Assembly (NCBI RefSeq): GCF_014904755.1
Contig: NZ_JACZFQ010000006.1
Span: 62,001-126,000 of the forward strand
Reading direction: 5' to 3'
Source of the DNA: Neoluteolibacter marinus
GTDB taxonomy: Bacteria > Verrucomicrobiota > Verrucomicrobiia > Verrucomicrobiales > Akkermansiaceae
DNA length: 64,000 nucleotides
The translations under genes and the position numbers were made by a program. Below are positions 25,291-33,736 of the stretch, piece after piece. Numbering within the stretch: the stretch's first letter is position 1; each line of letters opens with the position of its first letter. The notes beneath the pieces are model-generated. The model worked only from the letters and a program-made list of their open reading frames with translations. It had not been told where the DNA came from and ran no database searches.

Positions 25291-26549
25291 CAGGGCACTT
25301 GGTTGAGGAGCCGGACCCGATCCGGGGCGGGCCGCAGCACGGTGAGCTTGCGGCCTTCCGGCGTTTCGATGGCGGCACCGACGGCCGGGACCTCATCCCC
25401 GCCGGACACCGCGGACAGGAGGTCGCAGGCGGCCGCGGCAAAGGCGTCCGCATTCTCCGCAGAATCGAAGCGGACGTCCCAGATCAAGTGCTGGTCGGTG
25501 TCGCTGGTGGCGGAGAGACGATACTTGTCGCCGCGCCAGCCGTCGGCGAGGGCGGTGAACTCGTCGCCGAGCGGCTCGAGCCAAAGCCGGATGCCGAGCA
25601 TGCCGGCGGACTCTTCGAGCAGCGTGCTGCCGGGGCTTTCCGGGAGTTCGGGCGGTGCGGCCGCCAGTGTTTCGTGACCGGGGAAGAAACCGGCGGTGAT
25701 GGCGGGGGGGAGATGCAGGGATTCGGCGAGCTTGCCCTGATCCATCAGGCGGCCGGCCAGCGGCAGGCCCCGCAGCGAGGGGAAGGTCGCGAGCCCGCGC
25801 ACGAAGGGCGAAAGGTTGGCCAGCAGCTCCTTGGCATCGGTGTTTTCCTGCAGGGCGGTGAAGCCGTTGCCGAGCGCCTGGCGGGCGAGGTAGCGGTTTT
25901 CGACGGTCATCGCCGCGCCGTGGTGGAGGGCCTCGCGGGCGGCGGCCGCTTCGTCGCCTGGCCAGCCCGGAGGCGGCGGGTAGTGCTGATGGAGGAGGAT
26001 CCGGGCGAGCGCGCGGATCAGCGCGGCCTGGTCCGGGATGGAGCCGGGATCGAAGCGATCGGTCACCCAGGCTTCCCCGGTCTGGTCATCGAACCACGAG
26101 CGGGCCCCCACCGCCTTGGTGGCGGCGAGCTGGGCGGCGAAGCGGTCATCGGCATTCAACAGCCCCATGAGAACCCACGCCTGCTGGCGGGAGTCGAGGC
26201 CGTGGGGGCCGTAGCGGGCTTCGATCGAGGCAACGATGCGGTCGCGGAGCTCCTCGCCGGCGATCCGGTGAACCTGCGGGGTGCTACGGAAATCGAGGCC
26301 GAGCGACGATTCGACGAAGTCGATCAAGGCCGGCTCCACCTTGACCTCGCCGCCGCCCTGGGCGAGCGAACGCAGGCTCTCGTTCTCGCGGCGGAGCAGT
26401 TCGAGCTCGTTCTCAAGGGCGATGATCTTGCCTTCGCGGTCCTCCGCGCCGGCCGCCAGCGAAGCTGAGCGCCACTGCAATCCCTGGAGCCAGCCGGCGG
26501 CAGCGAGGGCGCCGCCGAGCAACCACGGCAGGAGTTTTTCCGGGCGCAT
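25290..26549 (-). CDS. Membrane-anchored coiled-coil protein of unknown function
   Basis: A 419-residue protein. One N-terminal hydrophobic helix (LLPWLLGGALAAAGWLQGL) precedes a coiled coil at about residues 38-68 (EDREGKIIALENELELLRRENESLRSL), then a soluble domain of about 340 residues. That domain includes SIEARYGPHGLDSRQQAWVL and an ARILLHQHYPPP stretch. The HQH could be a degenerate metallopeptidase helix, but no HExxH is present, so I assign no activity. It overlaps the next gene by one base and starts 12 bases after the upstream paralogue. Function is unknown. Confidence 0.65.
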   Translation of the reverse strand: MRPEKLLPWLLGGALAAAGWLQGLQWRSASLAAGAEDREGKIIALENELELLRRENESLRSLAQGGGEVKVEPALIDFVESSLGLDFRSTPQVHRIAGEELRDRIVASIEARYGPHGLDSRQQAWVLMGLLNADDRFAAQLAATKAVGARSWFDDQTGEAWVTDRFDPGSIPDQAALIRALARILLHQHYPPPPGWPGDEAAAAREALHHGAAMTVENRYLARQALGNGFTALQENTDAKELLANLSPFVRGLATFPSLRGLPLAGRLMDQGKLAESLHLPPAITAGFFPGHETLAAAPPELPESPGSTLLEESAGMLGIRLWLEPLGDEFTALADGWRGDKYRLSATSDTDQHLIWDVRFDSAENADAFAAAACDLLSAVSGGDEVPAVGAAIETPEGRKLTVLRPAPDRVRLLNQVP

Positions 26550-26561
26550 GATAGCAGGGGA

Positions 26562-27125
26562 TCAGCGTTCTTCCGGAGCTTTTCCTTGGTCGAGCAGGTC
26601 GAGGACCGCCAAGGACGGGCCATAAAGGTCGGCCAGCGGGAAGCCGGGGAGCGTTTCGATCGTGGCGGGAGCCTTGAGGGCTCCGTCGGGACCGTACTGG
26701 TAAATGAAGCGGCGAACCGGGATCTCACGGCCGGTTTTGGGGTCGGTCTGCCTCACGCGGGCGTCGAAGATCTGCTCCTCGACGAGCTTGCCATGGGTTG
26801 AACCGGGACGCGGGTTGTAGCCGAAGCGGCTTTTGAAAAGGAGTTCGCCATCGGAGTCGAAGATCCGGTTCGCTAGCGGCTTGCCCGTGGGGCTGAGGCG
26901 GAAAACGACCTTGTGATGAAGCTTGCCGTCCGGGCCGTTGATTTCCTTCACGACCTCCTGCGGCTGGTCGTTGGAAGACGTGGCTTCGGGCGGATCAGCG
27001 GAGACGACCGTGCCCGGGCCATCCGTCCCCGCGGATGGAGAGGGCCGGAGGAGAATCCCCGCGACCACCAAAAGCGCCAGGAGCGCTGCCGCGATGTATC
27101 CGAGTGGCTTCCGAGGTGCTCGCAT
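26562..27125 (-). CDS. Membrane-anchored protein, tandem paralogue B
   Basis: A 187-residue protein with an N-terminal membrane anchor (YIAAALLALLVVAGILL, residues about 7-24). The soluble part has a duplicated element: (F)RxSPTGKPLANRIFDSDGELLFKSRFGYNPRPG, then FDARVRQTDPKTGREIPVRRFIYQY. The segment of about 90 residues from FDSDGELLFKSR onward is nearly identical in layout to the neighbouring gene, so the two arose by tandem duplication. The ATG at 27125 is used; a TTG 12 bases upstream is possible. The function is unknown. Confidence 0.65.
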   Translation of the reverse strand: MRAPRKPLGYIAAALLALLVVAGILLRPSPSAGTDGPGTVVSADPPEATSSNDQPQEVVKEINGPDGKLHHKVVFRLSPTGKPLANRIFDSDGELLFKSRFGYNPRPGSTHGKLVEEQIFDARVRQTDPKTGREIPVRRFIYQYGPDGALKAPATIETLPGFPLADLYGPSLAVLDLLDQGKAPEER

Positions 27126-27137
27126 GGGTGGAACCAA

Positions 27138-27719
27138 TCAGCGTTCTCCGACCGGCTTGGAGCGCGGGTTCACCGGGGCACTTTCGGGCGTCTGGCCGTC
27201 GAAGGGATCGAACTCGAGCGCGGACGGTCCGAAAACGTCGTCGGCGGTCTTGCCGGGGATCGTGGTGATCGCGATCGGCGCCTGACGGTTGCCCTGGGCG
27301 TCATAGGTGTAGAGGAAGCGGCGGACCGGCATCTCCTTGCCGGTCTTCGGGTCGGTGCGCTTGACCCGGGCATCGAACATCTGCTCCTCGACCAGCTTGC
27401 CGTAGGTGAGGCCGGGCTTGGGATCGTAGCCATAGCGGGACTTGAAGAGGCGGGTGCCCTTGCCGTCGAAGATGTCGCAGGTCAGCGGGTTTCCCTGCAC
27501 GCTGAGGCGGTAGACGGTGGTGAGGCGCAGCGAGTGGTCGGGGCCTTTGGTCTTCTTGGTGATGACCCGCATGTCTTGGGTCCGGGAGAATTCCTCGTAG
27601 GAGCCGTCCTTGTTCCGCTTGATGCTGGCGTAGGGGCCTTTGACTTCCAGGCCGGGGACATCGGCGCCGGCGACGCCGATCAGCAGGGCCGCGGCGGTGA
27701 CGAGGGTTCGGATCTTCAT
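27138..27719 (-). CDS. Exported protein, tandem paralogue A
   Basis: A 193-residue protein with a Sec signal peptide (MKIRTLVTAAALLIGVAGA). It is a paralogue of the next gene: both carry F(D/K)xK(G/S)xxLFKSR(Y/F)GY(D/N)P(K/R)PGxTxGKLVEEQ(M/I)FDARV and DPKTG(K/R)E(M/I)PVRRF(L/I)Y(T/Q)Y. Here the mature protein is free in the periplasm, while the copy is membrane anchored. The gene heads the run of five genes that ends in marC, and it is divergent from folP (57 bp apart). The role is unknown. Confidence 0.65.
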   Translation of the reverse strand: MKIRTLVTAAALLIGVAGADVPGLEVKGPYASIKRNKDGSYEEFSRTQDMRVITKKTKGPDHSLRLTTVYRLSVQGNPLTCDIFDGKGTRLFKSRYGYDPKPGLTYGKLVEEQMFDARVKRTDPKTGKEMPVRRFLYTYDAQGNRQAPIAITTIPGKTADDVFGPSALEFDPFDGQTPESAPVNPRSKPVGER

Positions 27720-27775
27720 GAAGCGGACATTAGGACTTGGCCGACGGGCCGGCAAGTGGCCATTTCCGGCCCGTC

Positions 27776-28615
27776 ATGTGGTGGAAAACGGCGCGTGCCC
27801 GGTTGGATCTCAGCCGCCGGGGGATGATCATGGGGATTCTCAATGTGACGCCGGATTCCTTTTCCGACGGGGGACGGCACGCCGGCGTGGAGGCGGCGCT
27901 GGCCCACGCCCGGCGGATGATCGGCGAGGGGGCGGGAATCATCGACATCGGCGGGGAATCGACCCGTCCCGGGGCGGAGGACGTGCCGGCGGGCGAGGAG
28001 ATCGCCCGCACCCGGCCGGTGGTCGAGGCCCTGCGGGCGGAATGGGACGGCTGCCTGTCGATCGACACGATGAAGGCGGAAGTCGCCGCGGCGGCGCTGG
28101 CGGCGGGGGCGGACATCGTCAATGACGTCAGCGGCCTGACCGCCGACCCGGCGATGGCCGGGCTCTGTGCGGAGAGCGGTTGCGGGGTGGTGGTGATGCA
28201 CATGCAGGGCGATCCGCGGACGATGCAGCTGGCGCCGCACTACGAGGACGTGGTCGGGGAGGTGAGGGGTTTCTTTGCCGAACGGCTGGACGCGTTGACC
28301 GCAGCCGGGATCGATCCGGAGACCCTCTGCTTCGACCCCGGCATCGGTTTCGGCAAGACGGTGGATCACAACCTCGCCCTGCTCCGGGCCTTGCCGGACC
28401 TCGCGCCGCACGACCGGCCGCTGCTGCTTGGCGTGTCGCGGAAATCGTTCATCGGCAGGGTCCTCGGCAGCACCGATCTCGCCGACCGGACCTGGCCGAC
28501 CGTGGCCATCACCGCTTGGGCGCGCGAAGCCGGCGTCCGCATCCACCGGGTCCACGACGTCCGGCCGAATGCGGAAGCGCTGCGGATGACCGAGGCGATT
28601 CTCGGGGCGGGGTGA
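27776..28615 (+). CDS. folP: Dihydropteroate synthase
   Basis: Joins p-aminobenzoate with 6-hydroxymethyl-dihydropterin pyrophosphate in folate synthesis. The protein has 279 residues. The pterin-binding signature MGILNVTPDSFSDGG (19-33) is complete, as are IDIGGESTRPGA, SIDTMK, NDVSGL, VVVMHMQGDPRTM, CFDPGIGFGKT and GVSRKSFIG (the sulfonamide-site loop). The ATG at 27776 (MWWKTARAR) is chosen; the frame is open further upstream from a TTG. It is followed by a small lipoprotein gene and cdaA on the same strand. A folP gene beside cdaA is a known neighbourhood in several phyla (from memory). Confidence 0.93.
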   Translation: MWWKTARARLDLSRRGMIMGILNVTPDSFSDGGRHAGVEAALAHARRMIGEGAGIIDIGGESTRPGAEDVPAGEEIARTRPVVEALRAEWDGCLSIDTMKAEVAAAALAAGADIVNDVSGLTADPAMAGLCAESGCGVVVMHMQGDPRTMQLAPHYEDVVGEVRGFFAERLDALTAAGIDPETLCFDPGIGFGKTVDHNLALLRALPDLAPHDRPLLLGVSRKSFIGRVLGSTDLADRTWPTVAITAWAREAGVRIHRVHDVRPNAEALRMTEAILGAG

Positions 28616-28671
28616 TGGTGATTTTTCGATGAATAGACGGCAGCGGGGCTACGTCGGAGGACCAGAACGAG

Positions 28672-28905
28672 ATGAAAGCCATTTCCCTCAAAGCCTTTGC
28701 CGTCCTGGTCGCCCTCGCCGGCTGCTCCTGCATGACCACCTACGATGCCTACGGGCGTCCGGTGCAAACGGTCGACCCCGGTGCGGCGGCGGTCGGAATC
28801 GCCGCCGCGGGGCTGGTCGGATACGCGATCGGCCAGAACAACGATCACCACCACTACCACGGCGGCTACTACCGGCGCCCCTATTACGGGCCCTATTGCT
28901 ACTGA
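28672..28905 (+). CDS. Small glycine-zipper-like lipoprotein
   Basis: A 77-residue lipoprotein with lipobox LAGC (residue about 18) followed by a Gly/Ala-rich stretch (GAAAVGIAAAGLVGYAIG) of the glycine-zipper kind, then a His/Tyr-rich tail (HHHYHGGYYRRPYYGPYCY). Such proteins sit in the outer membrane or periplasm; the tail could bind metal. A GGAGGACC ribosome-binding site lies about ten bases before the ATG. Its role is unknown. Confidence 0.7.
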   Translation: MKAISLKAFAVLVALAGCSCMTTYDAYGRPVQTVDPGAAAVGIAAAGLVGYAIGQNNDHHHYHGGYYRRPYYGPYCY

Positions 28906-28941
28906 ACCGACCGGTGATTTTTCCCGGACCGGCGAATGCGG

Positions 28942-28971
28942 ATGACAGTTCGGTTTGGCGGGGCGTAGTAT
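28942..28971 (+). promoter_or_regulatory. Promoter candidate for cdaA
   Basis: ATGACA at 28942-28947 and TAGTAT at 28966-28971, spaced by 18 bp, lie directly ahead of the cdaA ATG at 28982. The predicted 5' leader would be only about five bases, so a very short or leaderless message is possible. Confidence 0.4.
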
Positions 28972-28981
28972 CGACGGCGGG

Positions 28982-29824
28982 ATGGTTTGGGAATTTATCA
29001 GTGACCACTGGCGCGATGCGATCGAGATCCTCATTCTCTCGGTTGCGATCTATCAGATCTTCCGGGCCTTCAGGGCGACCCGCGGGGCGCGGATCCTGGT
29101 GGGCCTGGTGGTCATTCTGGTGGCGATCACGCTGCTGCTGCGGCTGTTCGAGTTCGAGGTCATCACCTGGCTGATCACACGCGCGGCCCTTTTGATGGTC
29201 TTCGCGGTGCCGATCATCTTCCAGCCGGAGCTGCGCAACGCTCTGGCGAAATTGGGCAGCAGCCGGCTGTTCTCCTTCACCAACAAGAGCCAGCTCGACT
29301 TCCTGGAAACCTTCGACGACGCGGTCGTGGCGCTGTCGAAGAAACGGATCGGCGCCCTGTTCGCGATCGAGCGCGACATCGCGCTGAAGCCGTATGAGGA
29401 AACCGGTGTCGCGCTGAACGCCGACTTTTCCCCGGAGCTGGCGATGACCGTGTTTTTCCCGAAGACGCCGCTGCACGACGGCGGGATGGTGATTTCCAAC
29501 AAGAAGGTGACCACCGCGGCCTGCGTGTTCCCGGTCAGCCAGCGCGAGCTCAGCGACCGCTCGATCGGCCTGCGGCACCGCGCGGCGATCGGCCTGACCG
29601 AAGAGGCGGACTGTGTGGCGGTGATCGTCAGCGAGGAAACCGGCTCGATTTCGATTTGCATGGAGGGCAAGCTCGAGCGGAACCTCGGCGAGGAGAAATT
29701 CCGCGCGCGGATGGCCGAAATCTTCCTTTCCGGCGAAGACAACCATGAGAAAAGCGTTTCGAAAGAACCTGATCCCGAAGATCGTGTCGCTGCTTCTGGC
29801 GACAGCGATCTGGTTTCTGATTAG
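28982..29824 (+). CDS. cdaA: Diadenylate cyclase CdaA (c-di-AMP synthase)
   Basis: Makes cyclic di-AMP from two ATP. The protein has 280 residues: three membrane helices in the first 80 (AIEILILSVAIYQIF, ILVGLVVILVAITLLL, ALLMVFAVPIIFQPE) and a DisA_N catalytic domain. The catalytic loop is DGG at 166-168 (LHDGGMV; the family norm is DGA) and the nucleotide-binding RHR is at 198-200 (GLRHRAAIG). The start at 28982 (MVWEF) is preferred over an upstream in-frame ATG because it begins just before the first helix. A short CdaR-like gene overlaps its 3' end. c-di-AMP usually controls potassium and osmolyte transport and envelope homeostasis. Confidence 0.9.
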   Translation: MVWEFISDHWRDAIEILILSVAIYQIFRAFRATRGARILVGLVVILVAITLLLRLFEFEVITWLITRAALLMVFAVPIIFQPELRNALAKLGSSRLFSFTNKSQLDFLETFDDAVVALSKKRIGALFAIERDIALKPYEETGVALNADFSPELAMTVFFPKTPLHDGGMVISNKKVTTAACVFPVSQRELSDRSIGLRHRAAIGLTEEADCVAVIVSEETGSISICMEGKLERNLGEEKFRARMAEIFLSGEDNHEKSVSKEPDPEDRVAASGDSDLVSD

Positions 29825-29909
29825 GGAGCACCTGCGCGAGCAAGGCGAGTGGGGGAGTGCCGGCAAGCCGCCGAAGGCGATTGTCGTGCCCGAGGACGAA
29901 GGGCCTTGA
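29745..29909 (+). CDS. 54-residue CdaR/YbbR-like stub
   Basis: Starts at an ATG inside the 3' end of cdaA (80-base overlap) and reads a different frame. A basic N-terminus (MRKAFRKNLIPK) precedes one membrane helix (IVSLLLATAIWFLI), exactly the start of YbbR/CdaR proteins, which bind and regulate CdaA. A polar tail of about 25 residues follows and ends at a stop before bioD. Normal CdaR carries several YbbR domains; none follows here. It may be a reduced regulator anchored by the helix, or a decayed remnant. Confidence 0.55.
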   Translation: MRKAFRKNLIPKIVSLLLATAIWFLIREHLREQGEWGSAGKPPKAIVVPEDEGP

Positions 29910-29928
29910 CCCGCAACCGGCGGCGCGC

Positions 29929-29943
29929 CACGGCTGCGCCGTG
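29929..29943 (+). promoter_or_regulatory. Hairpin over bioD start codon
   Basis: CACGGC-TGC-GCCGTG is a perfect 6-bp stem with a three-base loop; the closing GTG is the bioD start codon. It could lower initiation unless ribosomes translating the upstream stub melt it. Confidence 0.35.
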
Positions 29944-30573
29944 AGCTATTTCGTCACTGGAACCGACACCGGGGTGGGCAAGACCCGCTTCAGTTGCCTC
30001 CTGCTGGAAGCCCTGCAAGCCGAGGGTATCGATGCCGCCGGGTTCAAGCCGGTGTGCTGCGGCGACCGCGACGACGCCACTTTGCTGGCGGCGGCCTCGG
30101 GCGGGTTGGATCCGGAGGAGGTGAATCCGGTGTGGTTGAAAGCCGCCGTGGCTCCGCTGGTCGCGGGCATGCTGGAGAACCGCCCGGTCGATCCGGCCGC
30201 GCTGCGCTCGGCTTTCGAGGCTTTCGCCGCGAAGCACCGGACGGTCATCGTGGAAGGAGCCGGGGGCTGGCGGGTGCCGTTGGCGGAGAACTACGACATG
30301 GCGGATCTGGCGGCCGACCTCGCGCTGCCGGTGATTTTGGTCGTCGGCAACCGCCTCGGGGCCTTGAACCATACGATCCTCACCGTCGATGCCATCCGTT
30401 CGCGGGGCCTTGAGGTGGCGGGCCTGGTCATCAATCACCTCGAGGACGAACTCGACACCGCGGCGATCACCAACAAGGGCATCATCGAGCAGCTCACCGG
30501 GGTGCCGATCCTCGCCGAAATCATCCACGGCCAGGACTTCCTCGACGTGGAGCCGTTCATGCCGGCGTCCTGA
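29941..30573 (+). CDS. bioD: Dethiobiotin synthetase
   Basis: Closes the ureido ring of 7,8-diaminopelargonate with CO2 and ATP to give dethiobiotin, the next-to-last step of biotin synthesis. The 210-residue protein has the P-loop (GTDTGVGKT) near its N-terminus, the FKPVCCG element, VIVEGAGGWRVP and the C-terminal GLVINHLED. The start is GTG at 29941, the only codon at the right place before the conserved (M)SYFVTGTDTGVG. The other biotin genes (bioA, bioB, bioF) are not in this window. A terminator-like hairpin follows. Confidence 0.9.
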   Translation: MSYFVTGTDTGVGKTRFSCLLLEALQAEGIDAAGFKPVCCGDRDDATLLAAASGGLDPEEVNPVWLKAAVAPLVAGMLENRPVDPAALRSAFEAFAAKHRTVIVEGAGGWRVPLAENYDMADLAADLALPVILVVGNRLGALNHTILTVDAIRSRGLEVAGLVINHLEDELDTAAITNKGIIEQLTGVPILAEIIHGQDFLDVEPFMPAS

Positions 30574-30598
30574 GGCTCGCACCTGCCGGCGATTTTTT
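30561..30598 (+). terminator. Terminator candidate after bioD
   Basis: GCCGGC at 30561-30566 can pair with GCCGGC at 30585-30590, leaving a loop of 18 bases with a small inner AGG/CCT helix. The stem is followed at once by GATTTTTT (T-run 30593-30598). The first arm overlaps the bioD stop region. The stem is short, so this is moderate support for an intrinsic terminator between bioD and trpB. Confidence 0.4.
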
Positions 30599-30639
30599 CC
30601 GCTGTTATCGGCCGCCGGCTATGGTTTCTTCCCGCCGTC

Positions 30640-31845
<1,206 letters not shown>

Positions 31846-31869
31846 CGGCGCTGGCTCCGGCCGGCACCG

Positions 31870-32118
31870 CTACTTCTTCCACCAGTCGGCCTGCCTCTCC
31901 CACGGTTCCGTGGCGACCGGGGCGGCCGGCGGCTTGGCGGTGTCCTCGTCCTCACGAAGCTCTTCGAGAAGCCTGTCGACTTCCGTCGGCCGGGCCTTGC
32001 CGCTGCGGAAAATGGTGGCCAGCAGCAGCGCGACGGTGCCGAGGCTGAGAATCAGGATGAGGATGAGCACCATTGTCATCGCGAAGCCGTCCGCCGCATT
32101 GACCGCTCCGATGACCAT
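31870..32118 (-). CDS. Small membrane protein of unknown function
   Basis: An 82-residue protein with one strong membrane helix (MVLILILILSLGTVALLLATIF, residues about 16-37; the frame may also start at this internal Met) followed by a charged cytoplasmic tail (EVDRLLEELREDEDTAKPP). It starts six bases after the GNAT gene stop, so the two may share a transcript. I do not recognise a family. Confidence 0.55.
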   Translation of the reverse strand: MVIGAVNAADGFAMTMVLILILILSLGTVALLLATIFRSGKARPTEVDRLLEELREDEDTAKPPAAPVATEPWERQADWWKK

Positions 32119-32124
32119 GGTTCC

Positions 32125-32616
32125 TCAGGGTTCCACGATCCGCCGCATCGGGATCATGTTGGAATACTCGAAGCCGTTCTTGCGGAAGAAATTCTGCGAC
32201 TCCGCGCTGATCTTGTCGGTGAGCAGGGTGATGCGCTTGAAATCCTTCTGGCGGGCGAACTCGATCACGTGGTCGACCAACATCGAGCCGTAGCCCTGGC
32301 CCCGGTGGTCGGGGTGCACGATCACGTCCTCCATCAGGATCACGAAGCCGCCCATGGCGGTGGAAATCGTGAACAGCAGGTTCACCATGCCGATGATCTT
32401 CGTCTCATTGCGGACCACGAAGATGCGGCCGCGGCTCGGTTGTTCGAGGATCAGCGCCAGGCCGCGGTGCTGGAGCTCGCGGTCGGGGGAGAAATCGTCG
32501 GAACCGGCCATCAGGTCGACCACCAGTTCAGTCAGGGCAGGGAGGTCTTCGATGGTGGCCGTTTCCACTTTCGGCCGGTTTCCCGCCCTGATCTGAGTCT
32601 CCGTGACACCGTTCAT
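32125..32616 (-). CDS. GNAT-family N-acetyltransferase
   Basis: A 163-residue acetyl-CoA transferase. The CoA-binding motif A is clear (DVIVHPDHRGQGYGSMLVDHV; Q/RGxGxG/S), with ESQNFFRKNGFEYS as motif B. The substrate is unknown, perhaps a polyamine, peptide N-terminus or antibiotic. The ATG at 32616 (MNGVTE) is chosen because the upstream extension of the frame is not protein-like and overlaps the rpmH promoter region. It is divergent from rpmH. Confidence 0.75.
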   Translation of the reverse strand: MNGVTETQIRAGNRPKVETATIEDLPALTELVVDLMAGSDDFSPDRELQHRGLALILEQPSRGRIFVVRNETKIIGMVNLLFTISTAMGGFVILMEDVIVHPDHRGQGYGSMLVDHVIEFARQKDFKRITLLTDKISAESQNFFRKNGFEYSNMIPMRRIVEP

Positions 32617-32707
32617 ATCCGCGGCAGCGTGGCACGGGCGGCGGGGGGCGGCACGATATTTCCAGTGCATCGTTTAAAAAATTCGTCGAATTGGCGAATC
32701 TGGTGCA

Positions 32708-32735
32708 TTGACAAGCCGGGGCTTGCTCCTAGAGT
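32708..32735 (+). promoter_or_regulatory. Promoter for rpmH-rnpA operon
   Basis: Consensus TTGACA at 32708-32713 and TAGAGT at 32730-32735, 16 bp apart, lie about 71 bp ahead of the rpmH ATG. This is the best sigma70-like promoter in the window; its -10 has the TAG start shared with cysK and ptsH. Confidence 0.6.
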
Positions 32736-32806
32736 GCGCGCCCGCCCGGGCCGGAACGAATAGGTTTCGCTGCGGGCGCCAGAAACGACCTTTTCCCGAA
32801 ACCGCC

Positions 32807-32989
32807 ATGAAACGCACCTTCCAGCCATCCAAGCGCACCCGCAAGAATCAACACGGATTCCGCGCCCGCATGGCCACCAAGTCCGGCCGCGACATCATCC
32901 GTCGCCGCCGCCAGAAGGGTCGCAAGCGTCTCATCCCCAAGGGCGCCGAACTCAAGTTCGACCGCCACACCACCCAGCACGGGGTCTGA
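32807..32989 (+). CDS. rpmH: Ribosomal protein bL34
   Basis: A 60-residue 50S-subunit protein. [21 protein letters not shown] and [16 protein letters not shown] are the standard bL34 core; the C-terminus ([18 protein letters not shown]) is about 15 residues longer than usual. It heads the block rpmH-rnpA-yidD-yidC, which is conserved in many bacteria near the origin. I see no dnaA or DnaA-box cluster in this window. The start is set by the Met of the conserved MKRT. Confidence 0.95.
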   Translation: MKRTFQPSKRTRKNQHGFRARMATKSGRDIIRRRRQKGRKRLIPKGAELKFDRHTTQHGV

Positions 32990-33015
32990 TCTTCACTGCG
33001 CGCCGCGCCCGGCCC

Positions 33016-33372
33016 ATGCGCCTCCCGCGGAAGCACAGCATGTCGAAGCGCGCGGATTTCTCCCGCGCCCGGAAAGACGGCCAGGCGAAAGCCGGCCGTT
33101 TTGTCGTACTCAGCACCCTCGCGGATCCCGCCTTGCCCCACCTCAAGGTGGCGTTCATCACCACCCGCAAGGTGGGAAAGGCCCACGACCGCAACTTGAT
33201 CCGCCGCCGTTTGCGGTCGATCGTGCAGCGTCACGGCCACCGCTTGCTCGATCCCAAGCGCCTGCTGGTCACCATCCCGCGTCCCGGCTCGGCGGCCGCC
33301 AGCTTCGGCGACCTGGAGGCCGACTGGCTGAAGCAGGCCAGGCGGCTCGGGCTGTTGGAAAATCCGCGTTGA
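33016..33372 (+). CDS. rnpA: Ribonuclease P protein component
   Basis: Protein part of RNase P, which trims tRNA 5' ends. The 118-residue frame starts with LPRKHSMSKRADFSRARKDG and has the RNR signature RKVGKAHDRNLIRRRLR, which binds RNase P RNA. It starts 26 bases after rpmH, as usual. The RNA component (rnpB) is not in this window. Confidence 0.93.
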   Translation: MRLPRKHSMSKRADFSRARKDGQAKAGRFVVLSTLADPALPHLKVAFITTRKVGKAHDRNLIRRRLRSIVQRHGHRLLDPKRLLVTIPRPGSAAASFGDLEADWLKQARRLGLLENPR

Positions 33373-33424
33373 TTCATAGCACGCAACTTTCACGACAAAG
33401 CGGAAACTCCCGCACCGAATCCGC

Positions 33425-33706
33425 GTGAAACTCCTCATCCGCCTGGTCATCCGCTTCTACCAGAAGTTCCTCAATCCCGTGCTCAAGGCGCTCGGCGGGC
33501 CGAACTCGGGGTGCCGCTTCCAACCCACCTGCTCCAACTACTTCCTGCAGGCGGTCGAGACCCACGGGTCGCTCCGCGGCTCATGGCTGGGGGTCTGCCG
33601 GATTTTCCGCTGTCATCCTTGGGGCGGCTACGGTTATGACCCCGTCCCGCCGAAACGGGGGGACACGCCCGGGGTCTCCCGCGGTTCCGCCGGGCCGGAC
33701 ACCTGA
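33425..33706 (+). CDS. yidD: Membrane-protein insertion efficiency factor YidD
   Basis: A 93-residue protein of the UPF0161/YidD family that aids YidC-dependent insertion. The signatures [34 protein letters not shown] and [10 protein letters not shown] are complete. The N-terminus is amphipathic ([16 protein letters not shown]). The start is GTG at 33425. It ends 30 bases before yidC and belongs to the same operon. A 50-base AT-richer gap separates it from rnpA. Confidence 0.93.
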   Translation: MKLLIRLVIRFYQKFLNPVLKALGGPNSGCRFQPTCSNYFLQAVETHGSLRGSWLGVCRIFRCHPWGGYGYDPVPPKRGDTPGVSRGSAGPDT

Positions 33707-33736
33707 CGCGGTACCTTTTCTCTCTCAATCAATCAC

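Noticed and set aside
32620-32810. Replication origin next to rpmH
   Set aside because: No TTATCCACA-type boxes and no dnaA or dnaN nearby; the only AT-rich patch is the promoter.
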